Source of the DNA: Bacteroidia bacterium
GTDB lineage: Bacteria; Bacteroidota; Bacteroidia; Flavobacteriales; Flavobacteriaceae
Direction of reading: 5' to 3'
NCBI GenBank assembly: GCA_030430615.1
Contig: JAUIKV010000005.1
Span: 1-32,865 of the forward strand
DNA: 32,865 nt
Shown here: positions 1 to 8,459 of the stretch, piece by piece
Numbering within the stretch: position 1 is the first letter of the stretch
Layout: every line of letters starts with the position of its first letter
Program-made: the position numbers and the translations under genes
Notes under the pieces: generated by a model
What the model saw: the letters and a program-made list of their open reading frames with translations, nothing else
The model's database searches: none
Told to the model about the DNA's origin: nothing

Positions 1-165
1 ATTCTGATGCAACAAATACCTGTTCTTCTCCTGCTCGAAATTCAGCGCTTGTTCAGGTGCCCTGAAAATTCCGAGGCAACCATCACAGGAGAAAAAGCGA
101 TGCTTCTCGTTAGAAAAGAAAGACTGGCCTTTTGATCCGCACAAGGGGCAGTTGTTTTCAGGCAT
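1..165 (-). CDS. SAM-dependent methyltransferase with N-terminal zinc ribbon (partial, runs off left edge)
   Basis: Only the first 55 codons are in the window, starting at the ATG at 165. The visible N-terminus carries CPLC (residues 6-9) and CDGC (residues 27-30), a four-cysteine zinc-ribbon layout. It is followed by the segment FEQEKNRYLLHQN, which I recognise from small zinc-ribbon class I methyltransferases of bacteria; the methyltransferase fold itself lies outside the window. The gene starts 7 bp after the stop of the alpha/beta hydrolase on the same strand, so the two are likely cotranscribed. The substrate cannot be told. The family call rests on the ribbon plus this motif only. Confidence 0.6.
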   Translation of the reverse strand, partial: MPENNCPLCGSKGQSFFSNEKHRFFSCDGCLGIFRAPEQALNFEQEKNRYLLHQN

Positions 166-172
166 GAAGGGT

Positions 173-961
173 CTAATTTGAAACGCGTTCCAGGAACTGC
201 AGAAGATTCTGCTTAAGCTCATATCGGTTCTCAATATGACTCATGTGTCCGTCGTCGAATGTCACAGCTTCCACCCCGGGAAATTTCGTCTGAGCAATAA
301 GGGTTTCCATATCAAGTGCAGGATCCTGTCTCCCAATGATCATGAGTTTTGGATAGGTTCCGTTCTTAAAAATAGCGGATCGGTTTTTTCTGATCTTCAT
401 CCCTTTAAGTGCCGCCACGATGCCTTCCGGAGGTATGCGCAGGGCAACCTCTGTAACTTCCTTGACCTTGTCTGCCAACCTGTCCCGGTTCTCAGGAGCA
501 AACAAGCCGGGAATGGCTATCCTCACAAAGCTTTTGTGGTTGTTTTTGACGGCCTCCACCGCCCTGTCCCGATTGCGTTTTTTTTCTTCAGAGTCAGGCA
601 GAGAGGTTGAATTCATAAGAACCAGCCCGGTCAGATCTCCAGGATACAATTCGGCCATGGCCAGGGCGATGTAACCTCCCATGCTGTGTCCGATGACAGC
701 ATACCTGTCTATTTTTAGCTCTTCAATCACGGTCTTTACCATTTCTGCCTGATCCTCCATACTGTGGACCTCCCCTTGGCTCTCGGTCAAACCATGCCCC
801 AGCAGGTCAATTCGGACTACGCAATTCTTTTTGCTGAATTCAGGCTCCAGATCATCCCACATGGTCAGATCTTCAAGAAATCCGTGCAGGAGAACTACTG
901 CCGGACCACTCCCTGAACTTGTGTAGTGCACTTTGCGATTCTTGTATCTCGTTTTACTCAT
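173..961 (-). CDS. Alpha/beta hydrolase (BioH/MenH-like size)
   Basis: A 262-residue single-domain alpha/beta hydrolase, probably a cytosolic esterase, lipase or thioesterase-like enzyme. The oxyanion motif LLHGF is at residues 24-28, the nucleophile elbow GHSMG is at 91-95 (Ser93), the acid is likely Asp213 in GRQDP, and the histidine is His239 in DDGHMSHIE. There is no signal peptide. The ATG at 961 is chosen because a perfect TAnnTTTG element (TAAATTTG) lies about 30 bp upstream on the same strand. The zinc-ribbon methyltransferase gene follows after 7 bp. BioH or MenH function is possible from size and fold, but nothing in the sequence fixes the substrate. Confidence 0.85.
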   Translation of the reverse strand: MSKTRYKNRKVHYTSSGSGPAVVLLHGFLEDLTMWDDLEPEFSKKNCVVRIDLLGHGLTESQGEVHSMEDQAEMVKTVIEELKIDRYAVIGHSMGGYIALAMAELYPGDLTGLVLMNSTSLPDSEEKKRNRDRAVEAVKNNHKSFVRIAIPGLFAPENRDRLADKVKEVTEVALRIPPEGIVAALKGMKIRKNRSAIFKNGTYPKLMIIGRQDPALDMETLIAQTKFPGVEAVTFDDGHMSHIENRYELKQNLLQFLERVSN

Positions 962-992
962 TGGATTTTGAAACTGGATCTCCCGGTGAACT

Positions 993-1011
993 CAAATTTA
1001 CTGTATATTTA
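993..1011. promoter_or_regulatory. Divergent promoter pair between the hydrolase and brnQ
   Basis: On the minus strand 1000-993 reads TAAATTTG, an exact match to the Bacteroidota -7 consensus TAnnTTTG, about 30 bp before the hydrolase ATG. On the plus strand 1004-1011 reads TATATTTA, a 7/8 match, 18 bp before the brnQ ATG. No clear -33 element is seen for either. The call rests on motif matches only. Confidence 0.45.
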
Positions 1012-1029
1012 GCAAATCCCAGGAGGAAT

Positions 1030-2304
1030 ATGAAACAAACAAAGACGATTTTTGTTTATGGATTTGCTGTGTTCGCGGCTTTTTTCGGAGCCGGAAATCT
1101 CATTATTCCTCCCTATCTTGGATTGAAATCAGGGCCTGACTGGTGGCTCTCGGCTCTCGGCTTTTTTTTAACAGCTACGATCATTCCCCTTGGCGCTTTG
1201 ATGGCCTATTCGCGTTTGCAGGGAACGATGCTGGATTTTGGCAACAAGGTGTCACGGGGTTTCAGCCTTGTATTGTGCGTTTTAATCTATCTTATTGCTC
1301 TTTTATTGCCATGCCCCAGGACGGCCGCAGTTACCCACGAAATGGCTGTGGCCCCTTTTCTTGATTCCTCACCTCTGGTCACGAGCACGGTATATTTTAT
1401 CCTTGCCGCTATTTTTTCACTCAACCGCGGACGGGTCATGGACCTGATAGGAAAATATCTGACCCCGATAATCGGCTTGATACTGCTTGTTATAATCGGA
1501 ATCAAACTATTTTTCGATCAAGGCTCAGTCACTCAAGGTCATTTCCAGAATGCCCTGGTTTCAGGTTTCCTCGAGGGCTACCAGACCTATGATGCCCTTG
1601 CTGGTCTGCTCATGGGAGGGGTTCTGGTCATAACCATTCAGAATAGTGGAAAGGGAGTGGGTTTTGATGAAAAGAAGAGGCTCATTGCAGGCTCCGGACT
1701 TGTGGCCATGTCAGGTTTGTTTTTGATTTATGCAGGTTTGATCTATGCCGGATCAAGAATGGGCGTCTCTGCAGACGACACTATCGAGAGGACGGCGTTG
1801 CTGAGGTTGTTGGCTGAGACGTCACTCGGTGAAACCGGCTCCTTGTTTTTGAGCATGCTGGTTGGGGTGGCCTGTTTTACAACGGCTGTTGGGATCCTGG
1901 TCGGATCCGCAGATTTTTTCAAAGGGCTCTTTAAGGGCTCGGAACGCGCTTATCGAATAACGGTTGTGGCAGGGGCACTCGTCGGGATTCTAGTTGGGCA
2001 ATTGAATGTCACTTACATCATAAAAGTTGCCGTGCCGGTTCTGATGTTTATCTATCCCATAGTGATTGCATTGATTGTCCTTAATGTGATTCCCCGAAAA
2101 TGGGCTCCCCCTCAGGTATTTCGAACGGTGGTCCTGACTGCCTTCGTTTTCAGCATACCGGATTTTTTAGGATTTCTCCTTCCTGACTCATCGATTGTCA
2201 GCATTCAAAACCATATTCCTTTCGCCCAAGACGGACTGGGTTGGGTGCTACCTGCTTTGATCTCATTTGTTGCGGCAAACGTCTATGTGAAGGGCCTGAA
2301 TTAA
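1030..2304 (+). CDS. brnQ: Branched-chain amino acid:cation symporter BrnQ
   Basis: A 424-residue polytopic inner-membrane protein of the LIVCS family, which imports leucine, isoleucine and valine with Na+ or H+. The N-terminus (VYGFAVFAAFFGAGNLIIPP) is the family signature and about twelve hydrophobic segments follow. A longer frame opens upstream, but the ATG at 1030 is preferred: it has an unusually good Shine-Dalgarno AGGAGG at 1021-1026, and translation from there begins directly with the first membrane helix. The stop codon overlaps that of the convergent aminopeptidase gene in the palindrome TTAA (2301-2304). Confidence 0.93.
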   Translation: MKQTKTIFVYGFAVFAAFFGAGNLIIPPYLGLKSGPDWWLSALGFFLTATIIPLGALMAYSRLQGTMLDFGNKVSRGFSLVLCVLIYLIALLLPCPRTAAVTHEMAVAPFLDSSPLVTSTVYFILAAIFSLNRGRVMDLIGKYLTPIIGLILLVIIGIKLFFDQGSVTQGHFQNALVSGFLEGYQTYDALAGLLMGGVLVITIQNSGKGVGFDEKKRLIAGSGLVAMSGLFLIYAGLIYAGSRMGVSADDTIERTALLRLLAETSLGETGSLFLSMLVGVACFTTAVGILVGSADFFKGLFKGSERAYRITVVAGALVGILVGQLNVTYIIKVAVPVLMFIYPIVIALIVLNVIPRKWAPPQVFRTVVLTAFVFSIPDFLGFLLPDSSIVSIQNHIPFAQDGLGWVLPALISFVAANVYVKGLN

Positions 2305-3596
2305 TTTCCCGCCATCCACTTCTCAATGTCATCGACTTCGATCGGGATGTTTTTCATCAGGTTGACAGGCTCTCCTTTTTCCTGGATGACATAGTCGTCC
2401 TCGAGACGGATTCCCAGTTTTTCATCGGGCAGGTAAATGCCGGGTTCAACCGTGAACACCATTCCGGCCTTCATCGGTTCGGTGAGGATTCCATAATCAT
2501 GCGTGTCCAGACCCATGTGATGGGAAGTGCCATGCATGAAGTATTTCTTGTAGGCCGGCCAGTCGGGATCTTCATTGTCGACTTCATCCTGTGTGATTAG
2601 CTTGAGTTTCAGCAGCTCTGCGGTCATCAACTTGCCTACCTCAACGTGATATTCGGCCCAGTCGTTTCCGGGTACCAGCATTTTTGCGGCCGCGTTTTTC
2701 ACGCGTAGCACAGCATTGTAGATTTCCTTCTGCCTTTCGGTGAATTTCCCTGAAACCGGGATGCAGCGGGTCATGTCGCTGGCGTAGTTTCCATAGCTGG
2801 CCCCAACATCCATCAGGATCATGTCACCGGATTTGCACTCCTGGTTGTTTTCGATATAGTGCAGGACGCAGGCGTTGTAGCCCGAGCCTACGATCGGAGT
2901 GTAGGCGAAACCATCTGCACGATTCCGGATGAATTCATGGATGTACTCGGCTTCAATCTCGTATTCCATCACTCCCGGCTTTACAAAGCCAAGAACCCTT
3001 TTAAATCCCTTTTCGGTAATGTCACAGGCTTTTTGGATGAGCTCAATCTCTTCGGGTTCCTTAACGGAGCGAAGGCGTTGAAGGATGGGTTGGCACCTTC
3101 GGTAGTCGTGAGCCGGGTATTTCTCCTTCAGCCATTTGATGAAACGGGCATCACGTGTCTCGGTTTCTACGTTTGCGCGGTAGTGCTCATTGGTATTGAC
3201 ATAAACAGATTCGGCCTGGGTCATCAGTTCAAACAGCACCTTTTCCATTTCGTGGAGCCAGTAGACTGTTTTGATCCCCGAGGTTTCAAACGCTTTCTCC
3301 CGGGTCAATTTTTCTCCTTCCCAAACTGCGATGCGCTCGTCGGTTTCCTTCAGGAACAGGATTTCGCGGTTTTTTTCTTTCGGGCAATCCGGGAAAATCA
3401 CAAGAACACTCTCTTCCTGGTCTACACCAGACAGGTAAAAGATATCCCTTTGTTGTTGAAAAGGCATGGTGCTGTCGGCACTGATTGGATAAATGTCGTT
3501 GGAGTTTAGAATTGCCATGGAATTCGACACCATGTGCTCTGAAAATTTCTTTCTGTTGCGAACGAACAGATTGCTGTCAATCGGATGGTATTTCAT
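2301..3596 (-). CDS. pepP: Xaa-Pro aminopeptidase (aminopeptidase P, M24B)
   Basis: A 431-residue, full-length dinuclear-metal (usually Mn) peptidase that removes an N-terminal residue preceding proline. An AMP_N domain occupies about residues 1-150. The pita-bread catalytic domain follows, with the expected ligands Asp263 (MDVGA), Asp274 (SDMTR), His359 (HGTSHH), Glu384 (VEPGIYLP) and Glu399 (IRLED). There is no signal peptide, so it is probably cytosolic and acts on peptides from protein turnover. It starts at the ATG at 3596, 22 bp after the end of a minus-strand TAAATTTG element. It converges on brnQ with overlapping stops. Confidence 0.93.
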   Translation of the reverse strand: MKYHPIDSNLFVRNRKKFSEHMVSNSMAILNSNDIYPISADSTMPFQQQRDIFYLSGVDQEESVLVIFPDCPKEKNREILFLKETDERIAVWEGEKLTREKAFETSGIKTVYWLHEMEKVLFELMTQAESVYVNTNEHYRANVETETRDARFIKWLKEKYPAHDYRRCQPILQRLRSVKEPEEIELIQKACDITEKGFKRVLGFVKPGVMEYEIEAEYIHEFIRNRADGFAYTPIVGSGYNACVLHYIENNQECKSGDMILMDVGASYGNYASDMTRCIPVSGKFTERQKEIYNAVLRVKNAAAKMLVPGNDWAEYHVEVGKLMTAELLKLKLITQDEVDNEDPDWPAYKKYFMHGTSHHMGLDTHDYGILTEPMKAGMVFTVEPGIYLPDEKLGIRLEDDYVIQEKGEPVNLMKNIPIEVDDIEKWMAGN

Positions 3597-3618
3597 AAGT
3601 TAAAACTTGTGCTCAGAT

Positions 3619-3626
3619 CAAATTTA
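3619..3626 (-). promoter_or_regulatory. Putative -7 element (TAAATTTG) of the aminopeptidase P gene
   Basis: An exact TAnnTTTG match on the minus strand, ending 22 bp before the ATG at 3596. No TTTG-type -33 element stands at the usual 19-22 bp spacing, so support is partial. Confidence 0.4.
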
Positions 3627-3781
3627 GGCATTTATTTTAGTTCCTCATAGGTCAAGAAGATCCAAAGATTTTGATTTTTTAACACTTTTCCCATGCTGGC
3701 AGTCTTTCGCTGTTCTCCGCTTCTTTCAGCGTTATTTTTGGTATATTGCGGTTCAATATTACAAAGAAGTTTCTGATTAGA

Positions 3782-4603
3782 ATGCATGTCAAACTGGTAA
3801 AATATCCGCAGCTTTTCCTGTTGTTTTTTCTAGGTATAACCTCCCTGGTCTTTTCACAGGACTACCTTCCGGACACCCCCAAATTTCAGACCAGCATGTA
3901 CGATTACGCCAACATGATGGACAAGGGCCAGTCGAAGCGACTCGAGCAGAAGCTCATACGCTACAGCGACACCACCTCAACCCAGATTGTTGTGATCACC
4001 ATAAATTCCCTTGAAGGGAACGATATAGCTCTTTATGCGACCGAATTGGCCCACAAATGGGGCATTGGCCAGGAAGGCAAAGACAATGGGATTGTGATCC
4101 TTGTCTCAAAGAACGACCGGAAGGTGACCATTCGAACCGGTTATGGCGTGGAACATCTGCTTACTGACGCCTTGTCCCGTCGTATTATAGAGAATGTGAT
4201 CACACCGGCCTTCAAAGAAGGAGATTTTTACGGTGGGCTCGACCGTGCTGCAGATGTCATATTTGAAATTTTAAATGGCGAATACCAGGGTGAGAGACAG
4301 GATGACGGCCCGGGTGGAAGGTTTCCTGCTTTTCTGATCGTATTGATCTTTATCATTTTCATGATCATCCTGTCGAATCGAAATCGAAGAGGCGGAGGAA
4401 ACAACAGGGGCAGAAGAGGCGGTTTCTCCCTGCTCGATGCCATCATTCTTAGTCATGCGGGTCGTGGAAACTTCGGTGGAGGAGGCTTCGGGCGCTCAAG
4501 AGGCGGTGGCTTCGGTGGTGGCGGCTTCGGAGGCGGTGGTGGCTTCGGAGGCGGCTTTGGTGGCGGCGGCTTCGGCGGTGGTGGAGCCAGTGGAGGCTGG
4601 TGA
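3782..4603 (+). CDS. TPM-domain (YgcG-like) exported membrane protein with Gly-rich tail
   Basis: A 273-residue protein. A signal peptide (residues 1-26, ending in VFSQ) is followed by a TPM domain from about residue 35 to 165, including DNGIVILVSKNDRKVTIRTGYGVEHLL. One transmembrane helix (FPAFLIVLIFIIFMIILS) follows, and the last 40 or so residues are almost only Gly and Phe and end in GASGGW. This is the standard layout of the family. The function is not settled; TPM domains have been linked to photosystem II repair in plants and to envelope processes in bacteria. I chose the ATG at 3782 because it opens directly into the signal peptide; an upstream TTG at 3746 would add a non-signal extension. 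The Gly-rich low-complexity DNA at 4460-4600 is part of the gene. Confidence 0.88.
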   Translation: MHVKLVKYPQLFLLFFLGITSLVFSQDYLPDTPKFQTSMYDYANMMDKGQSKRLEQKLIRYSDTTSTQIVVITINSLEGNDIALYATELAHKWGIGQEGKDNGIVILVSKNDRKVTIRTGYGVEHLLTDALSRRIIENVITPAFKEGDFYGGLDRAADVIFEILNGEYQGERQDDGPGGRFPAFLIVLIFIIFMIILSNRNRRGGGNNRGRRGGFSLLDAIILSHAGRGNFGGGGFGRSRGGGFGGGGFGGGGGFGGGFGGGGFGGGGASGGW

Positions 4604-4617
4604 TTAATGCTGTCCCT

Positions 4618-5385
4618 TCAACGAGGAATCACGTTTCCTCCGGTAGCTGCCAAATAGCCTGCCAGAGCTCCCAAAATATTCATGCTGCAGTGAATGATGA
4701 TTCCCAGGTATACATTCTGTTTTTTCCAGACAACCCAACTTAAAATAATACCTACAGCTGTAATGGCAAGGTAATTATGAGGTTGCCAAAAGTGATAAAG
4801 GCCGAAAAACAATCCGTTCAGAACAGGTGCCCAATTCTTCAAATAGGCCATTCTGGGAAGGAGATATCCTCGAAAGAATAGTTCCTCCACTACTGGTCCG
4901 ACAATGCCATCTATAAAAATGCCGACCAAAAACATTTTGGCGATCAGTTCTGTGTCTATCGTTCCGAATCCCGGATCGAAGTACCATTGTGGGAGCCAGG
5001 AAAACAGATTTTCTTTTAAATAAAGGCCCACCGGATAGAAGGGCACGTAAACTATGAAACACGCCGCAAATCCAACGAGTGACCAGATCAGATATTCTTT
5101 CCAGGAGAGTTTCCTGGTATAGTAAATGACATTTTTCAGACTGAGTTTTCCATTGAGTGATTTCCCTTTCAAAAACAAATGAGTCAGCCCTACAGGAGCT
5201 AAGACAAAGATTTCAGCCACAAGAAGAGCAGTCAGTCCGGGGTATCCGTTCATCACAAGGGGCTTGCTTAACAGCACATAAAAAAGAGTGATAAGAACTC
5301 CAGGATAGAAGTGATAGAGCAATTGTTTGTTGAATGTGATTTGATCATCATTGATGTTGAACTTGTTTTTCATGATTGAAGACAT
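4618..5385 (-). CDS. CPBP family intramembrane glutamic protease (CAAX/Abi type)
   Basis: A 255-residue polytopic membrane protein with all three family motifs: EELFFR (Glu167, Glu168, Arg172), FGLYH (Phe194 to His198) and HCSMN (His232, Asn236). Members cleave substrates within the membrane or act in bacteriocin self-immunity; the target here is unknown. About seven hydrophobic segments are visible. The start is uncertain: the ATG at 5385 is used, the ATG at 5373 is equally possible, and a TTG lies further upstream. It follows the AraC-type gene on the same strand after about 106 bp, and its 3' end converges with the TPM gene 14 bp away. Confidence 0.87.
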   Translation of the reverse strand: MSSIMKNKFNINDDQITFNKQLLYHFYPGVLITLFYVLLSKPLVMNGYPGLTALLVAEIFVLAPVGLTHLFLKGKSLNGKLSLKNVIYYTRKLSWKEYLIWSLVGFAACFIVYVPFYPVGLYLKENLFSWLPQWYFDPGFGTIDTELIAKMFLVGIFIDGIVGPVVEELFFRGYLLPRMAYLKNWAPVLNGLFFGLYHFWQPHNYLAITAVGIILSWVVWKKQNVYLGIIIHCSMNILGALAGYLAATGGNVIPR

Positions 5386-5491
5386 TTGATTATTTAGTCT
5401 CAAATCTCAGAAGTTTACTGATATAAGTAGTACGAATACGCGAAGTCGAACGAATTAAATGCGTACGAGATCATGCAGGAAAGAATCGAAC

Positions 5492-6595
5492 TCAGTTCAG
5501 GTTCATGAATTCGGTTGGAGTGAGTCCAGTTCTTTTTTTAAACTGTGTGTTGAATGAAGACTTGGAACTGAACCCAACATCAAACATCACTTCAAGGACA
5601 GTGAGATTTGGGTCTTCATTCTTTGTGAATATTTCTTTTGCAGTGTCGATGCGATACCCGTTGACCAAATCAAAAAAATTCCTTTTGAGACGGGTATTAA
5701 TTACTTGTGAGACCTTCCGACGGTTAAAACTCAATCTATTGGAAAGGTCGTCCAAATTGAATTCAGGATCCAAAAAGGGTTTCTCTTTGTCGAAAACCTC
5801 ATAGATCAATTCAGCTATTTTCTGTGATTCAAGGTCGGTCAAATCGGAAACACGAGATTTTTCGTTTTCCAGAGGATTTTGCCAGGGTACAGGCCTCCTC
5901 ATGGCTTTGATCATGATTCCAGCTATCACCACACCCATAGTAAGGATGGTTATTGGAAGAGCGATATTGAGATAACTGTCCGGATGGAAAAAATGAAAGA
6001 TATCTGAAAAAATCGACAGAGAAAGTATAATTAGGAAGGCGTTCAATAAACTGTTTAACCAGGATATATCGTGGTTGGAGTAGAAATTGTTTAAATCAAT
6101 AGTGGTTTTATTGACTTGTCGTTTCGAAAGGAGAATGTAGGTTATTATGTGCGCGTATGCAATAACGATCATTGGCGCAGCCTGAATCGGAGTATAATTC
6201 GAGAGAATGTCTCTCAGTATTCCACTTTTTGAATCCGACGGCAATCTGTGAAAGAGAAAGGCGATTAAACATAGGTAAAGTACAAAAGGCAGGAAATGGA
6301 GAAAGATTTTAAAGTTCATCTTTAACTTGCCTCTGGTTATTTCGCAAGTGTAAAGGTAGAGAAGGGGTCCATACAGGAATACAATTGAATCTCCCCACAA
6401 GGCGAAATCAGGATGGTCATAATAATAGCCGTTAATGAGAAGGATTCCATCTAAAAAATCGAAAGACCATAACAGGAAGAATATCCCTAAAATTCGATTT
6501 GCCCTCGGATTGCCAGATTCATTCATGAGCGAGAAAGCCCCAAACAGAGTGAAAAGGGTGATGCAAATGATCGATGCAACGATTACTGGATCCAT
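5492..6595 (-). CDS. AraC-family regulator with N-terminal multi-helix membrane domain
   Basis: A 367-residue protein. About seven hydrophobic segments fill residues 1-235, and a cytoplasmic AraC/XylS DNA-binding domain lies at about 265-367, with both helix-turn-helix units recognisable (LDDLSNRLSFNRRKVSQVIN and VLEVMFDVGFSSKSSFNTQF) and the usual end KKRTGLTPTEF. This architecture is common in Bacteroidota and is thought to sense a signal at the membrane; neither signal nor target is visible. It lies 35 bp after the SIMPL gene on the same strand and could be cotranscribed with it and with the CPBP gene. Confidence 0.9.
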   Translation of the reverse strand: MDPVIVASIICITLFTLFGAFSLMNESGNPRANRILGIFFLLWSFDFLDGILLINGYYYDHPDFALWGDSIVFLYGPLLYLYTCEITRGKLKMNFKIFLHFLPFVLYLCLIAFLFHRLPSDSKSGILRDILSNYTPIQAAPMIVIAYAHIITYILLSKRQVNKTTIDLNNFYSNHDISWLNSLLNAFLIILSLSIFSDIFHFFHPDSYLNIALPITILTMGVVIAGIMIKAMRRPVPWQNPLENEKSRVSDLTDLESQKIAELIYEVFDKEKPFLDPEFNLDDLSNRLSFNRRKVSQVINTRLKRNFFDLVNGYRIDTAKEIFTKNEDPNLTVLEVMFDVGFSSKSSFNTQFKKRTGLTPTEFMNLN

Positions 6596-6630
6596 GAGCT
6601 TGGAGGAATTCGAATCATTGATGTCCAGCT

Positions 6631-7338
6631 TCAGTCTTCGAGCTGAAAGTCGAAAGTGGACACGACCCGAACGATTTTGATTTGCGGCGTATTCTGATCC
6701 CGGTCATTTATCGAAAACAGGCCTTGTCTTGCGATACGAATCTCTCCGACTTCTGAATTTGAGTCACGAGCAAATTTTTCCGCAACTTCCCTTGCATTTT
6801 TGGTAGCTTCTTCGATCATCGAGGGTTTCAATTCGTTCAGTCCGGTGAAGACGTATTCGATGGGTCTCCACTGGTTTTTTGATCCCAGGACGATGCCTTT
6901 GGACATCAATTCCAGGGACGCTTCGAGGGCCTTCTGCAACTTTTCGATCTCGCGCGTGCGGACGGTAAAGTCAGATTGGGCCACATAGCGAAAGCGATTG
7001 TTTTGTCCAGTATTGTACTGATTTGCATTGGCGTCACTGATGTTCACCATGCCCCGCGTTATATCTTCCGATTTAAAACCCTGTTTGACAAAAAACTGGT
7101 AAACATCTTCATTCTGTTTTTCCAACTGCCCCTTGAGGGTGGCGAGATCATTGCCCGTCAGCACAATGCTGATGGGCCAAACGGCCAGGTCCGCGTTAAC
7201 CTCTCGCTCGGAAAGTCCTTTGACCTGTACATAGCGATCATACTGTTTTCCTGTTTTGTGCATGTTTCCTACAAAATAGCCGGCAATGACAATCGCCAGA
7301 GCGAGGACAACAACTTTGAGCCAATCTAAGTTTTTCAT
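6631..7338 (-). CDS. SIMPL (DUF541) domain protein, membrane anchored
   Basis: A 235-residue protein with an uncleaved N-terminal signal anchor (about residues 7-25) and a periplasmic SIMPL domain over the rest. Seen in it: YVQVKGLSEREVNADLAVWP near the start and EATKNAREVAEKFARDSN in the second half, both typical of the family. Relatives include a beta-barrel, ring-forming periplasmic protein (BP26) and E. coli YggE, linked to oxidative stress; no catalytic function is known. It follows the bestrophin gene after 35 bp and precedes the AraC-type regulator by 35 bp, so it sits inside a probable operon. Confidence 0.88.
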   Translation of the reverse strand: MKNLDWLKVVVLALAIVIAGYFVGNMHKTGKQYDRYVQVKGLSEREVNADLAVWPISIVLTGNDLATLKGQLEKQNEDVYQFFVKQGFKSEDITRGMVNISDANANQYNTGQNNRFRYVAQSDFTVRTREIEKLQKALEASLELMSKGIVLGSKNQWRPIEYVFTGLNELKPSMIEEATKNAREVAEKFARDSNSEVGEIRIARQGLFSINDRDQNTPQIKIVRVVSTFDFQLED

Positions 7339-7373
7339 ATTCTTCTCTTTCTTTTATTTACAGTTAGCCAAAG

Positions 7374-8435
7374 CTACATCTGTACATCGTATTCCTCCGG
7401 AAATTGTTTCGGAATAGTTTCGTCATCTTCGTCGATCAACTGCCTCATGTCGATCTCAATGCTTCTTGAAATAGTGGAAATCGGCACGTCATTGGCCGAT
7501 CCTTCAAAGGGGTTTTCACCAACCGTCCCGATCCGCATCATCGTGTGAAATACCCAGGAAACAACGCCACAAAATGGCACAACCAGCCAGATGAACATGC
7601 TGCCGATTTTGGGAAAATCATCAATCAACGCTTCATCAATATCAGCGAATTCTGGTACCAGCCCAATGGGCAGGAGCAGAAGAAAAGTCCATACAAAGTA
7701 ATTGGACAGGGAAGCGTATTGCCTGGGGTAAGGAAAATTCTTGATGCGTTCAGCTTTGCCCTGAAGCGTAAAAAGCTCTTCCAGGGTATTTTCCAACGAA
7801 AGAAAGGCGAACTCCCAGATGAGGAGCTTTTCCTTGAGCTCTCGAATGTGCTTGGACTGCAGATACAAGAGAGCGGCGGCCTTGTTGTTTTTACTCAGGA
7901 TGTATTTCAATTCATCGGGTTCCAAATAGTCGCCAAGGTCGTCTTTCAGGGAGGAGATCCTTTCCGGGATATGAGCTTTACGAGACCATTCCCTGTTGGT
8001 TCTGTGCTTTTCGAATATTTCCCATTTTCGCGGTTCTCTCATGGCGTGACGCATTGCTGTCAGCCAGGCGAAATGCCTGAAATTCAATATTTTGATTTGC
8101 TGACGAACCTCATCATCGCTGACTGTAGAGCTGCAATGCTCATTGCTGACCATGTCTTTTACCTTCATACCCCAGGTTCTGGAGGAATTTACAATTCCAC
8201 CATAGATCTTTCGAGCTTCCCAGATTCTTCCATAGGCAGCATCATTTTGAAAACCCAGAATGAAGGCCACAGCGGTACCGATCAGGGCGACAGGGGTCCA
8301 GGGAATGTCGAGGAAGGTGAAACCAAATACATCATACAGCACAGTGATCATCAGGGCGTAGAGCAGGAAAAAGATGGATTCCTTACGCGTCCAGATTACC
8401 ATGTCCTTGATCGAGTATCTCTCTTTCGTCAGCAT
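7374..8435 (-). CDS. Bestrophin-family (RFP-TM) anion channel
   Basis: A 353-residue membrane protein of the bestrophin/UPF0187 family, which forms pentameric chloride or other ion channels. Seen in it: the opening segment IKDMVIWTRKESIFFLLYAL, a hydrophobic stretch DIPWTPVALIGTAVAFILGFQND with the family motif for the pore-lining region, an R-x-W-E motif (AYGRIWEARKIYGGIV), and the C-terminal NPFEG-NDVPI signature near residue 310-320. It starts 24 bp after the amidohydrolase stop and is followed by the SIMPL gene, suggesting one transcript. Ion selectivity cannot be read from the sequence. Confidence 0.9.
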   Translation of the reverse strand: MLTKERYSIKDMVIWTRKESIFFLLYALMITVLYDVFGFTFLDIPWTPVALIGTAVAFILGFQNDAAYGRIWEARKIYGGIVNSSRTWGMKVKDMVSNEHCSSTVSDDEVRQQIKILNFRHFAWLTAMRHAMREPRKWEIFEKHRTNREWSRKAHIPERISSLKDDLGDYLEPDELKYILSKNNKAAALLYLQSKHIRELKEKLLIWEFAFLSLENTLEELFTLQGKAERIKNFPYPRQYASLSNYFVWTFLLLLPIGLVPEFADIDEALIDDFPKIGSMFIWLVVPFCGVVSWVFHTMMRIGTVGENPFEGSANDVPISTISRSIEIDMRQLIDEDDETIPKQFPEEYDVQM

Positions 8436-8459
8436 GTTTTAAATCGACTGCTTGTTAGT

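Noticed and set aside
4460-4600. GGC/GGA-rich low-complexity DNA as a repeat array
   Set aside because: It encodes the Gly/Phe tail that is normal for TPM-domain proteins.
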